From contig JAFGFV010000351.1 in NCBI GenBank assembly GCA_016930895.1, forward strand, positions 1 to 5,410: a stretch of DNA of 5,410 nucleotides, in the 5' to 3' direction. The position numbers and the translations under genes are program-made. Origin of the DNA: Spirochaetales bacterium (GTDB taxonomy: Bacteria > Spirochaetota > Spirochaetia > SZUA-6 > DRHE01). The notes beneath the pieces are model-generated. The model did no database searches. It saw only the letters and a program-made list of their open reading frames with translations, and was not told the DNA's origin. Of the stretch, positions 1-5,410 are shown one piece after another; positions within the stretch are counted from its first letter, which is position 1; the number at the start of each line of letters is the position of its first letter.

Positions 1-1368
1 GCCGGCGCCCGGGTGGACCCCGTTCGAACGGGCGGTTCGGGCGGCGTGGTGCGCTTTCCCCGGCGCCTGGTGCAGGAGGCGATCGCCTCCAACCAGCGCC
101 TACTGCGGCAGGGTCGCAAGATGGTCCTGCTGAACGGTGTGACCTCCGAGCGCACCGACGGGAGTGAAATCCGGGCCAAAGTGAGCGGGGGATGCGACCG
201 CTATCTGGACTGGGAGAGCGATGACATCCTGACGGCGGACCCTGATGCCCTGCTGCGCTTCATCCGCCTCGGCGAGATGCTCCCCGAAGTGAGCTTCGTG
301 GGTAACCCCATCGTTCTGAGCCGCGACAGGGACGGCCGCCCCATCGACGAGCGCACACGGCGCATCCGGACCGCGGCCCTGATCGCCAAGAACACCCGCA
401 AGCTCGGGTCCGTGGAGGTCTGGAGCGAAGCGGAGATCGACCTCCTGGTGGAGATCGGGACCATCGCCCGGGGAAGCCGGGAGGCGTACCTCGAGCGCCC
501 TTGCCTGGTCACCGCTAAGGAGACGATCAGTCCCCTGTTCCTGGATGAGAACGCAGGCGATATTCTCCTGGCCCTGGCGGCCCGAGGACTGCCCTGCACG
601 GTCATCCCCATGCCTCTGACCGGCCTGAACGCACCGGTCACGCCCCTGGGCAACGCCATCGTGGGGAACGCCGAGATCCTGGGGACCGTTACCGCGGTCA
701 AGGCCTTCCACCCGGAGGCCCTGGTGGGAGGGGGCACCATCAGCGGGGTGCTGGACATGCGGACCGGGGTGGTGTCCTTCAGCGCCCCGGAGGCGATCCT
801 TCAGGACATCGCCCTGGCCGAAGTGCACGAGCGGCTGTACGGCTTCGACTACCTGATCGGTAGCGGCTACACCGACGCCAAGTACCCGGCCGGCCAGGTC
901 CTGGCCGAGAAGACCGCCAAGTTCCTGTTCACCTTCCTGTCGGGCCGGACCAGTTACCCGCTCGGGCTCATCAGCGCCGGCTCGGTGTTCAGCGATCTCC
1001 AGTGTCTGGTGGACCTGGAGCTGTGCCGGTACATCCACGGCCACTTCGCGCCCTTCGGAGGCGCAGCCTCGTCCGGCGAGTCGGAGGAGTTGGACGAGCT
1101 GGTGGAGCTGATCGATCAGGTGGGCGTCCAGGGCAACTACGTGGAACAGGAGCACACCCTGGCCCACTTCCGGGAGCGCTGGCTGCCCCAGCTCTTCGAC
1201 CGCTCCAGCTTCGTCTCTCTGGAGGACAGCCGGGCCCGGGACCTCTACGCCGCTGCCCGGAGCAGGCTGGGCGAGCTGTACAGCGCTGGAGACTACTGGG
1301 AGCTGGAGCCGGAGAGGCAGAGGGAGATCGACCGGGTCGTGCGCTCGGCGGAGAAGACCCTGGCCTGA
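1..1368 (+). CDS. MttB-like (trimethylamine methyltransferase family) corrinoid methyltransferase, 5' truncated
   Basis: The reading frame is open from base 1 (AGAR, then the GTG at 13) to the TGA at 1366-1368, giving 455 residues. The family is usually about 470-500 residues, so a few dozen N-terminal residues lie upstream and the GTG at 13 is not the likely start. The opening block (GARVD, VRFPRRLVQEAI) matches the usual MttB N-terminal pattern of GA-V followed by V-R-P-LVEEA. Further family-like blocks are TPLGNAIVGNAEILG (from residue 214), GGTISGVLDMRTG followed by SFSAPE, and GSGYTDAKYP (287-296). Family members move a methyl group from a methylated amine or betaine to a corrinoid protein. 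Archaeal MttB needs pyrrolysine, but no in-frame TAG occurs here, and by my alignment from memory the pyrrolysine position falls near Ala326. This is therefore the non-pyrrolysine branch, which includes glycine-betaine, proline-betaine and carnitine demethylases. The substrate is unknown. No corrinoid protein or reactivase is seen downstream. Confidence 0.85.
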   Translation, partial: AGARVDPVRTGGSGGVVRFPRRLVQEAIASNQRLLRQGRKMVLLNGVTSERTDGSEIRAKVSGGCDRYLDWESDDILTADPDALLRFIRLGEMLPEVSFVGNPIVLSRDRDGRPIDERTRRIRTAALIAKNTRKLGSVEVWSEAEIDLLVEIGTIARGSREAYLERPCLVTAKETISPLFLDENAGDILLALAARGLPCTVIPMPLTGLNAPVTPLGNAIVGNAEILGTVTAVKAFHPEALVGGGTISGVLDMRTGVVSFSAPEAILQDIALAEVHERLYGFDYLIGSGYTDAKYPAGQVLAEKTAKFLFTFLSGRTSYPLGLISAGSVFSDLQCLVDLELCRYIHGHFAPFGGAASSGESEELDELVELIDQVGVQGNYVEQEHTLAHFRERWLPQLFDRSSFVSLEDSRARDLYAAARSRLGELYSAGDYWELEPERQREIDRVVRSAEKTLA

Positions 1369-1441
1369 GTCGGTCCGGCAGCGACCGGTGCCCGGAGAGG
1401 ACGGCTGGCTACGTGCCCGGAAACGCGGTGATTGCTCTCCC

Positions 1442-1582
1442 TCACATCGAAGGAGCGGCGGAAGCCCACGTGGTGTCTTGGTCGCTGCGGAACCGCTTGA
1501 AGGAGTAGCCGGCCACATAGGTCTCGATGGGGCTGACGGATTCCTGGATGTCGATCAGATTGATCGAGGCGTCACGAGGGAT
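1442..1582 (-). pseudogene. Remnant of a HEPN-domain (HepT-like) protein, N-terminal part only
   Basis: Reading the minus strand from 1582 gives 46 codons to a TGA at 1444-1442. They begin IPRDASINLIDIQ and continue with ESVSPIETYVAGYSF and KRFRSDQDT. This matches the start of HepT/DUF86 HEPN proteins, typically M-P-RD followed by a helix ending in I-I-E-Y, then G-SF-F-D-KT. Intact members run about 100-140 residues and carry an RNase-like R-x4-6-H motif in the C-terminal half. Here similarity stops just after the D-T pair, and neither that motif nor the usual AV-RNLE-IGEA helix follows. The codon where the initiator Met would sit is ATC at 1582-1580. Its position directly downstream of the MNT remnant on the same strand is the normal antitoxin-toxin order. 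I infer a dead toxin gene. The assignment rests on pattern memory of a short block, so a chance resemblance is not excluded, though the adjacent MNT makes it unlikely. Confidence 0.68.
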
Positions 1583-1780
1583 GCCGGACTGTTGCCAGGA
1601 CAAAAGGGCCCGCCAGCAGGCTTCAGGGCTTCCCGGACCACCAGATCGACGGATCGGTTCCCCGACAATTCCTCCAGGCGCTCCTTGAGATCCACGCAGT
1701 TGTCGAAGGCCTTTCGGCCACTTTCGAACTGCACCAGGACTTCGACCGCCGCGCGGCCCCCCGCTCGCCCGGCTACGAAA
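1555..1780 (-). pseudogene. Remnant of an MntA-like minimal nucleotidyltransferase (antitoxin of an MNT-HEPN pair)
   Basis: Minus-strand bases 1749-1618 encode a block with VEVLVQFESGRKAFDN, VDLKERLEEL, SVDLVVREALKP. This is the signature of the C-terminal half of MNT-type nucleotidyltransferases (usually D-D-LVEF, a F-DNFMDLK-LEELFG block, then KVDLVT-EALKP). Intact MntA proteins are about 95-140 residues and AMPylate the HEPN partner to neutralise it. The catalytic SDVD segment would align with AAVE here, so the first Asp is gone and the second is Glu. The preceding GS-RARG loop is not in this frame. A decayed version, FRSRASGG, is readable in another frame at 1780-1757, which points to a frameshift between about 1757 and 1746. 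After EALKP the sequence drifts from the family and ends at a TGA at 1557-1555. The 5' end overlaps the last codons of the neighbouring gene. I read this as a pseudogene; the block identity is fairly sure and the frameshift position is inferred. Confidence 0.72.
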
Positions 1781-2387
1781 GCTCGTGGAAGCTGCGGATA
1801 TTGCGCCTCCAACGCCCGAAGGCCCACAGATCCCGCAAATAGAACCGCTCGAGGCGGCCCATGGACAGCCACAGCTTGTCTCCGGGCCGGGGGTTCTCAG
1901 GCGTGAAGGCCGCGAGGTAGAAGGTGCCCGAGTCGGGCAAGGTCCGGGTGATCCTGAGGTGGATCCAGGACTCCGTGCCGGTAAAGGGCTCGTGAAAGCG
2001 CCGGGGCTGCCCCTCGCTGGGGTACACGACCGCGCCGACTCCGACGGGGGTCTCGAAGCCCAGGGTTTCAGGGGGAAGACCCGGGCCGAGCAGGGCCATC
2101 GAGGGACGGTACCCCGTCAGGCGCTCGATCACGGGCACCCCCAGCATGAGCAGGACCTCCTGGCCCCGACATCCCTCGAAACGGAACCAGGCCTGGGGCC
2201 GTTCGACCTCCAGGGCGGCGTAGTAGACCTGGGACACCTCGGGCCGCTGGAGATATAACGCCCGGCTGAAGTGGTCGGGGGTCACGTCGGTCTCGATCGG
2301 GCGATGGCCGAAGAGCACCTCCCCGAGACGGGAGGGCAGGAAAAGAAGCTGGCTGGAAAGGCCGGAAGCGCTCACCGCTGCCCACAT
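1773..2387 (-). CDS. Uncharacterised beta-rich protein, probably exported
   Basis: The frame runs from ATG at 2387 to TAG at 1775-1773, giving 204 residues. No function is known to me. The sequence resembles a family of hypothetical, usually signal-peptide-bearing proteins of about 200-230 residues that I recall from Chloroflexota and cyanobacteria. Shared landmarks are HRP near 28-30, PEVSQVYYAALE (49-60), GQEVLLMLGVPVIERL (75-90), ALLGPGLP (98-105), FHEPFTG (131-137), W141, a strand-like SGTFYLAAF (153-161), KLWLSMG (171-177) and a basic tail WRRNIRSFHE (193-202). The alternating hydrophobic pattern suggests a beta-sandwich. The expected N-terminal signal sequence is poor: residues 1-27 have only a short LLFLP core and no clear AxA site. 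No good ribosome-binding site precedes the ATG, so the start is uncertain. GTG in-frame alternatives exist at codons 5 and 24. The gene faces away from the small protein at 2655 and runs into the MNT remnant at its 3' end. Confidence 0.78.
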   Translation of the reverse strand: MWAAVSASGLSSQLLFLPSRLGEVLFGHRPIETDVTPDHFSRALYLQRPEVSQVYYAALEVERPQAWFRFEGCRGQEVLLMLGVPVIERLTGYRPSMALLGPGLPPETLGFETPVGVGAVVYPSEGQPRRFHEPFTGTESWIHLRITRTLPDSGTFYLAAFTPENPRPGDKLWLSMGRLERFYLRDLWAFGRWRRNIRSFHELS

Positions 2388-2414
2388 GATACATCGACCG
2401 GTCCTGACCGTCGA
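2386..2414 (-). promoter_or_regulatory. Weak sigma70-like promoter candidate overlapping the annotated start
   Basis: On the minus strand TCGACG (2414-2409) is followed by a 17-base spacer and TATCAT (2391-2386). These match TTGACA at 4 of 6 and TATAAT at 5 of 6. The -10 element includes the A and T of the ATG at 2387. If it is used, transcription would begin inside the predicted N-terminus and a downstream start would be needed. It may be chance. Confidence 0.22.
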
Positions 2415-2491
2415 GGATCCGGTTTGGACTCCGAGAGCGTCTTCGGTTGAGAGTGCATGTCGAGCCTGGCCCGCTGCGGCCGGCGTGGACG

Positions 2492-2507
2492 AGTGAGCTG
2501 AGTCACT
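2492..2507. promoter_or_regulatory. Crp/Fnr-like dyad, AGTGA-N6-TCACT
   Basis: A perfect 5-base inverted repeat, AGTGA GCTGAG TCACT, lies in the divergent intergenic region. GTGA-N6-TCAC is the core of the E. coli CRP operator (TGTGA-N6-TCACA), and only the outermost base of each arm differs. It sits about 85 bases upstream of the -35 element of the rightward promoter and about 105 bases upstream of the leftward ATG. It could serve either gene, but the distance is long for simple class I or II activation. The assignment is by pattern only. Confidence 0.3.
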
Positions 2508-2592
2508 TTGCGACCGCGGGACCGCTCCCGACCGTGGTATCGAGAGCCAACGGTCCAGCGCTCGCGCGCCGGGCCAGCAGGGGAGACGAGCC

Positions 2593-2622
2593 TTGACACC
2601 TGCTTGTCGGGGGCATTAGCAT
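2593..2622 (+). promoter_or_regulatory. Sigma70-type promoter for the small exported protein
   Basis: An exact TTGACA (-35) at 2593-2598 is followed by an 18-base spacer and TAGCAT (-10, 4 of 6 matches to TATAAT) at 2617-2622. The expected transcription start is near 2629, leaving a leader of about 26 bases that ends in a strong ribosome-binding site before the GTG at 2655. An exact -35 box in such GC-rich sequence at the right distance makes this the best-supported promoter in the window. Confidence 0.65.
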
Positions 2623-2641
2623 CAGCCCATATCGTTGGAGT

Positions 2642-2648
2642 GAGGAGG
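2642..2648 (+). promoter_or_regulatory. Ribosome-binding site GAGGAGG deciding the GTG start at 2655
   Basis: GAGGAGG lies 6 bases before the GTG at 2655. The frame is open upstream to an ATG at 2508, but that start lies before the promoter, lacks a comparable site, and would put 49 polar residues ahead of the signal peptide. Confidence 0.75.
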
Positions 2649-2654
2649 CAGTCA

Positions 2655-3125
2655 GTGAACCGAAGCTCGAGAGTGCTGGTGGTCGTGATCCTTCTTCTGG
2701 CCATTGCCACAACGAACGTCGCCGCCCAGGGAGTGGGGAAGAACCCCGTACCGGCCTATTTCTTGACGTGGCTCGTGGGCTTTGGCACGGGCCACTTCTA
2801 CATGCAGGACGATGCGGCGGTGCGGTTCCTGCTCCTGGACGCTGTGAGCTACCTGGCTACCCTCGGCGGCCTCGGCTACGCCTACTACGCTTTGTACGCG
2901 GACGTCTACGCCGATCCATACAGTACGGAGATGCCCACCGGTGCCCTGGTGGGTCTGGGCGTCGGGATCGTCGGTAGCCTGGTCTACACGGCGGTCAGGA
3001 TCTGGGAGATCGTGGACATCTTCCAGGTCGCTGATGCCCGACAATCCGGTGGGAAAGCGGCGGTGCGGCCCATGCTGGAGATAGGCCCGGAAGGGACCAC
3101 CGCGGGAGTCGCATTCTCGTACTGA
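2655..3125 (+). CDS. Small exported/membrane protein, P13-like layout, function unknown
   Basis: GTG start, 156 residues, TGA at 3123-3125. Residues 1-24 form a clear signal peptide: a basic NRSSR start, a hydrophobic core VLVVVILLLAIA, and a V-A-A site before Q25. The mature part begins GVGKNPVPAY and continues with hydrophobic stretches at about 33-47 (with GFGTGHFY), 56-80 and 96-116 (glycine-rich), separated by an acidic, tyrosine-rich stretch (YADVYADPYS). RIWEIVDIF follows at 115-123. The tail is polar and ends GVAFSY, an alternating terminal strand. The order KNP-x-hydrophobic-GFG-G-F-x-D, then a glycine-rich helix, then R-I-W/Y, resembles the P13-family outer-membrane proteins of spirochaetes and the TM2-like small proteins seen nearby in many genomes. 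This is a resemblance in layout, recalled from memory and not established homology. It is probably transcribed alone, from its own promoter and with a possible stem-loop after it. Confidence 0.75.
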   Translation: MNRSSRVLVVVILLLAIATTNVAAQGVGKNPVPAYFLTWLVGFGTGHFYMQDDAAVRFLLLDAVSYLATLGGLGYAYYALYADVYADPYSTEMPTGALVGLGVGIVGSLVYTAVRIWEIVDIFQVADARQSGGKAAVRPMLEIGPEGTTAGVAFSY

Positions 3126-3126
3126 C

Positions 3127-3169
3127 GACTCCCCTCCCAGGGGATACTGTTCGCTGGTGGCCGGGAGTC
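3127..3169 (+). terminator. Possible stem-loop downstream of the small protein gene
   Basis: GACTCCC (3127-3133) is complementary to GGGAGTC (3163-3169). A competing small hairpin, TCCCC (3130-3134) with GGGGA (3140-3144), has a 5-base loop. The position two bases after the stop codon fits a transcript end, but no T-tract follows, so intrinsic termination is doubtful. The two structures exclude each other. Confidence 0.25.
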
Positions 3170-3270
3170 CCGCGCCGATTCCTGGCCTTGGTTTCCGGAC
3201 CTGCCTCCCGATCTTTACCGACTGTGCGTTGGATTAGCTCGCCACCCGGATCGTTCCGCGCTCGGCGCCG

Positions 3271-3299
3271 TTGAGTATTTGCGTGAATGCCGGTACGAT
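3271..3299 (+). promoter_or_regulatory. Candidate promoter of the sugar kinase/isomerase operon
   Basis: TTGAGT (3271-3276) and TACGAT (3294-3299) are separated by 17 bases. Each matches the sigma70 consensus at 4 of 6 positions, including TTGA and TA--AT. The start would be near 3306, about 48 bases before the kinase ATG. The 8-base palindrome ACGATCGT (3295-3302) overlaps the -10 box and could be an operator half or chance. The rest of the 228-base spacer (3126-3353) shows no convincing coding or RNA gene. Confidence 0.4.
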
Positions 3300-3336
3300 C
3301 GTCCGCGGGCGGGGACGGTCTCAATACCAGCGTCAC

Positions 3337-3343
3337 GGGAGGA
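3337..3343 (+). promoter_or_regulatory. Ribosome-binding site GGGAGGA deciding the kinase start at 3354
   Basis: GGGAGGA lies 10 bases before the ATG at 3354. The frame is open upstream to 3279, but starting there would add 25 basic, non-conserved residues before the FGGY phosphate loop, which normally begins within the first 10 residues. Confidence 0.7.
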
Positions 3344-3353
3344 TCGGCGATTC

Positions 3354-4865
3354 ATGTATCTCAGCTTCGACGTGGGCACGACCTCGGTCAAGACGGCCCT
3401 GTTCGACCGGGAGGGACGGCTCCTGGCAAAGGCCATTAAGGACTACACCCTGGACTCTCCGCGGGTGGACTGGTACGAGGTGGACCCCGGCGTCTACTGG
3501 CGCGCGGTCATCGAGGGCTTCAAAGAGACCCTGGCCGAAAGCCGTGTGGACCCCAGGCAGATTAAGGCGGTGGCGGGCTGCAGCCAGGGAGAGACCGTCA
3601 TCCTCCTCGACGGGCGGGATGACCCGGTGCGGCCGGCCATGGTCTGGATCGACAACCGGGCGCGCGCCGAGGCCGACGCGCTCAAGAGCCAGATCGAGGG
3701 CGAGGAGTTCTACCGCAAGACCGGCTGCACCGAGATCGAGCCGACCTGGACTCTGCTCAAGGTGCACTGGCTGCGCAACCACGAGCCCGAGACCCTGGAG
3801 AAGACGCGCCGGATCCTGCTGGTCGAGGACTACATCGACTACCTGCTCACCGGAGAGGCCACCACCACCCCGACCCTGTCCCAATCCACGGGGTTCCTGG
3901 ACATCCACGCGGGGGACTACTGGCCCAAGACCGTGGATCCCCTCGGCATCCGGGACCGCCTGCCGGAGATCGTCCCCGTGGGCAGCGTGGTGGGACGCGT
4001 GCGGGAGTCCGTCGCGGGGCAGCTGGGTCTGTCCCGGGAGGTCGTGGTGGTCAAGGGCGCCATGGACCAGACCATGAGCACCATTGGCGCAGGCAACGTG
4101 GCCCCGGGGATCGTCACCGAGACCACCGGCACGGCCCTGGCCATCGGAGTGACGGCCGGGCAGATCGAGCCGATCCACCGCAACCATCTGGCCTACCAGC
4201 CCCACGCCGTGCCGGGCAAGTACCTGATTCTGCCGTACGCCCAGACCTCCGGGATCATCTACAAGTGGTTCCGCAACACCTTTGGAGCGGAGGAGGTGCG
4301 CAAGGCCGGGGGTGCAGAGGAAGCCTACGGAGAGCTCAACCGCCTGGCCGGGGAGGCACCGGCGGGCAGCGACGGCCTGGTGCTGCTGCCCTTCTTCGCC
4401 GGTGCCTACTCCCCCGAGAACGACATGAACGCCAAGGGGGTGTGGTACGGCCTGACCCTGGCCCACGATAAGCGACACTTCAGCCGCTCGATCATGGAGT
4501 CCGTGGGTTTCATGCTGCGGCGGATCCTGGAGCAGATCCAGGGGGCCGGGATTCCGGTCGAGGAGGTGCGCTGCATGGGTGGAGCGGCCCGCTCGGACCT
4601 GTGGCTCCAGATCAAGGCGGACATCTGCGGCCTGCCCATGGTGCGCATGAAGGAGGAGGAGACCTCGACCCTGGGCTGCGCCCTGCTGGCTGCGGTGGCC
4701 GTGGGGGACTACGCCGGCCTCGACCAGGCGGCCGACGCCATGGTTTCCCTGGGACGGCGCTTCGAGCCGCAAGCCGGGAACAGGGAGATCTATCAGCGGC
4801 TGTTCGAGCTGTACGTGGAGCTGTACGGAAGCCTGAAGCCCGTCTTCAGGAAATATTCGAGATAA
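3354..4865 (+). CDS. FGGY-family carbohydrate kinase (xylulokinase/ribulokinase-like)
   Basis: 503 residues, the usual length for FGGY kinases (about 480-550), which phosphorylate a sugar or polyol with ATP in the cytoplasm. The N-terminal domain opens with the phosphate loop FDVGTTSVK (5-13). It also carries WYEVDP (40-45, the usual W-E-dP block), SQGE (77-80) and VWIDNRA (97-103) in the sugar-binding region, and LVEDYIDYLLTGE (156-168, resembling the family's kDYl-LTGe block). The predicted catalytic base is Asp238 in GAMDQ, close in position to Asp233 of E. coli XylB. The C-terminal domain begins around TETTGTAL (255-262, ATP binding), then MGGAARSDLW (408-417) in the adenosine-binding region, followed by Q-KADI-GLP. 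No key motif is missing. The FucI-like isomerase starts 15 bases downstream, so the substrate is probably the ketose that enzyme makes. The sequence does not distinguish xylulose, ribulose, fuculose or another sugar, so I give no gene symbol. Confidence 0.95.
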   Translation: MYLSFDVGTTSVKTALFDREGRLLAKAIKDYTLDSPRVDWYEVDPGVYWRAVIEGFKETLAESRVDPRQIKAVAGCSQGETVILLDGRDDPVRPAMVWIDNRARAEADALKSQIEGEEFYRKTGCTEIEPTWTLLKVHWLRNHEPETLEKTRRILLVEDYIDYLLTGEATTTPTLSQSTGFLDIHAGDYWPKTVDPLGIRDRLPEIVPVGSVVGRVRESVAGQLGLSREVVVVKGAMDQTMSTIGAGNVAPGIVTETTGTALAIGVTAGQIEPIHRNHLAYQPHAVPGKYLILPYAQTSGIIYKWFRNTFGAEEVRKAGGAEEAYGELNRLAGEAPAGSDGLVLLPFFAGAYSPENDMNAKGVWYGLTLAHDKRHFSRSIMESVGFMLRRILEQIQGAGIPVEEVRCMGGAARSDLWLQIKADICGLPMVRMKEEETSTLGCALLAAVAVGDYAGLDQAADAMVSLGRRFEPQAGNREIYQRLFELYVELYGSLKPVFRKYSR

Positions 4866-4866
4866 C

Positions 4867-4873
4867 GGGGGGA
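4867..4873 (+). promoter_or_regulatory. Ribosome-binding site GGGGGGA of the isomerase gene
   Basis: The G-rich site begins one base after the kinase stop codon and lies 7 bases before the ATG at 4881. It is not the canonical AGGAGG, but its position supports coupled expression with the kinase. Confidence 0.5.
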
Positions 4874-4880
4874 ACCGCAT

Positions 4881-5410
4881 ATGGAAAAAATCAAGGCAGG
4901 GTACGTGTCCTTCGGCACGCAGTTCTACGAGCCCGCGCGCCTCAAGGAGATCAGCGCCCGGGCGGAGAAGCAGCTGCGGGAAGCCGGGGTCGAGCTGGCG
5001 CGCACCGACCCGGTGTTCGGGGAGGGGGCCGAGCCCGAGCGGGCGATCCGGGAGCTCAAAGGCCAGGAGTGGGACTTCCTGTTTGCCAACATCATCAACT
5101 GGGTCGAGGTGCGGGCCGTGACCCGGGTGCTGCTGGAGTTCCGGGACCGCCCGGTGTTGCTGTACAGCCTCGGGGGCTTCACCGAGGGGGATACCCTGAT
5201 CTCTCCGGCCGCGGGGGCGGGCTCTACGGCCATCCGCTACCCCCTGGAGCGCTGGGGGTTCCGGTTCAAGTACCTGTTCAACGGGCCGGACCAGCCCATG
5301 GACATCCAGGGGATCCTGGCGTTCGCCCGGGCGGCCCACACGGCCCGAAGGCTGCGCAGGGCCCGCCTGGGCATGATCGGCTTCAACGACATGGGGCTGT
5401 ACACCACCGA
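4881..5410 (+). CDS. L-fucose/L-arabinose isomerase-like protein (FucI-like), N-terminal part, 3' truncated
   Basis: The open frame from ATG at 4881 runs off the window with 176 complete codons. Relatives in the FucI/AraA-like group (COG2407) are about 430-500 residues. Visible landmarks fit their N-terminal Rossmann-like domain. These are KAGYVSFGTQFYE (5-17), an E-Q-L-E-G-V-EL helix and strand (29-39), WDFLFANIINWVE (64-76), RPVLLYSLGG (90-99), then SPAAGAGSTA (108-117), WGFRFKYLFNGPDQ (125-138), ARAAHTARRLRRARLGMIG (149-167) and FNDMGLYTT (168-176). The last two blocks closely resemble the A-A-RRL-ARIG-IG-DMG-Y pattern I associate with this group. The catalytic and metal-binding residues lie in the later domain and are outside the window, so activity cannot be judged. 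The family interconverts aldoses and ketoses. Placement after the FGGY kinase indicates isomerisation followed by phosphorylation. The sugar is not identifiable. Confidence 0.75.
   Translation, partial: MEKIKAGYVSFGTQFYEPARLKEISARAEKQLREAGVELARTDPVFGEGAEPERAIRELKGQEWDFLFANIINWVEVRAVTRVLLEFRDRPVLLYSLGGFTEGDTLISPAAGAGSTAIRYPLERWGFRFKYLFNGPDQPMDIQGILAFARAAHTARRLRRARLGMIGFNDMGLYTT

Noticed and set aside
1371..1387. CGGTC/GACCG stem with a 7-base loop after the methyltransferase stop
   Set aside because: Only five Watson-Crick pairs and no T-tract; too weak to call a terminator.
100..1518. A 472-codon open frame on the minus strand
   Set aside because: It is antisense to the methyltransferase gene, with low-complexity composition and no family motif.
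1369..1790. tRNA, small RNA or CRISPR content
   Set aside because: No cloverleaf, direct repeats or regularly spaced units were seen; the stretch is explained by degenerate coding remnants.
1388..1906. Plus-strand open frame of 172 codons
   Set aside because: Its composition is arginine, serine and proline rich and motif-free. It runs antisense to the MNT-HEPN remnants and to the end of the 1773-2387 gene, which carry recognisable protein blocks on the other strand.
1785..2258. Plus-strand open frame of 157 codons
   Set aside because: It is antisense to the conserved-looking minus-strand protein, with no start signals or motifs.
2508..2654. N-terminal extension of the small exported protein
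   Set aside because: It contains the promoter and ribosome-binding site and would bury the signal peptide behind 49 polar residues.
3333..5339. A 668-codon open frame on the minus strand
   Set aside because: It lies antisense to the well-supported kinase and isomerase, is rich in G, P, H and Q, and has no recognisable domain. This is a frame shadow typical of GC-rich genes.

Overview
The window is GC-rich bacterial DNA with strong G/C preference at third codon positions and four protein-coding genes plus one decayed gene pair. No ribosomal or mobile-element marker fixes the taxon. The gene content (a trimethylamine-methyltransferase-like enzyme, a carbohydrate isomerase/kinase pair, an MNT-HEPN toxin-antitoxin remnant, and a small secreted or membrane protein similar in layout to spirochaete P13-type proteins) suggests an anaerobic or facultative bacterium. 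Spirochaetota or Chloroflexota are my best guesses, on memory of these families only.

Left part (1-1368, + strand): the 3' nine-tenths or so of an MttB/COG5598-type corrinoid-dependent methyltransferase homologue. It has no in-frame amber codon, so it is of the non-pyrrolysine type. Its start lies outside the window.

Middle (1369-2387, - strand): an uncharacterised beta-rich protein gene (1773-2387). Directly downstream of it on the same strand are the remains of an MNT nucleotidyltransferase (about 1555-1780) and a HEPN/HepT protein (1442-1582). These are recognisable by short conserved blocks but are broken by frameshift, truncation, apparent loss of a start codon and apparent loss of catalytic residues. 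They appear to be a dead MntA-HepT toxin-antitoxin pair.

Divergent intergenic region (2388-2654): a near-consensus sigma70 promoter (TTGACA-18-TAGCAT) drives a 156-residue signal-peptide-bearing small protein (GTG start at 2655). A Crp/Fnr-like dyad lies further upstream at 2492-2507.

Right part (3126-5410, + strand): a 228-base spacer with a possible stem-loop and a promoter candidate, then a complete FGGY carbohydrate kinase (3354-4865). Fifteen bases after it begins a FucI-like sugar isomerase (4881 to the window end, cut off). Isomerase plus kinase is the standard pair for sugar -> ketose -> ketose phosphate, so this looks like a sugar catabolic operon continuing to the right. The sugar cannot be named from this sequence. 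I do not see a clearly new system; the most notable feature is the fossil MNT-HEPN pair.
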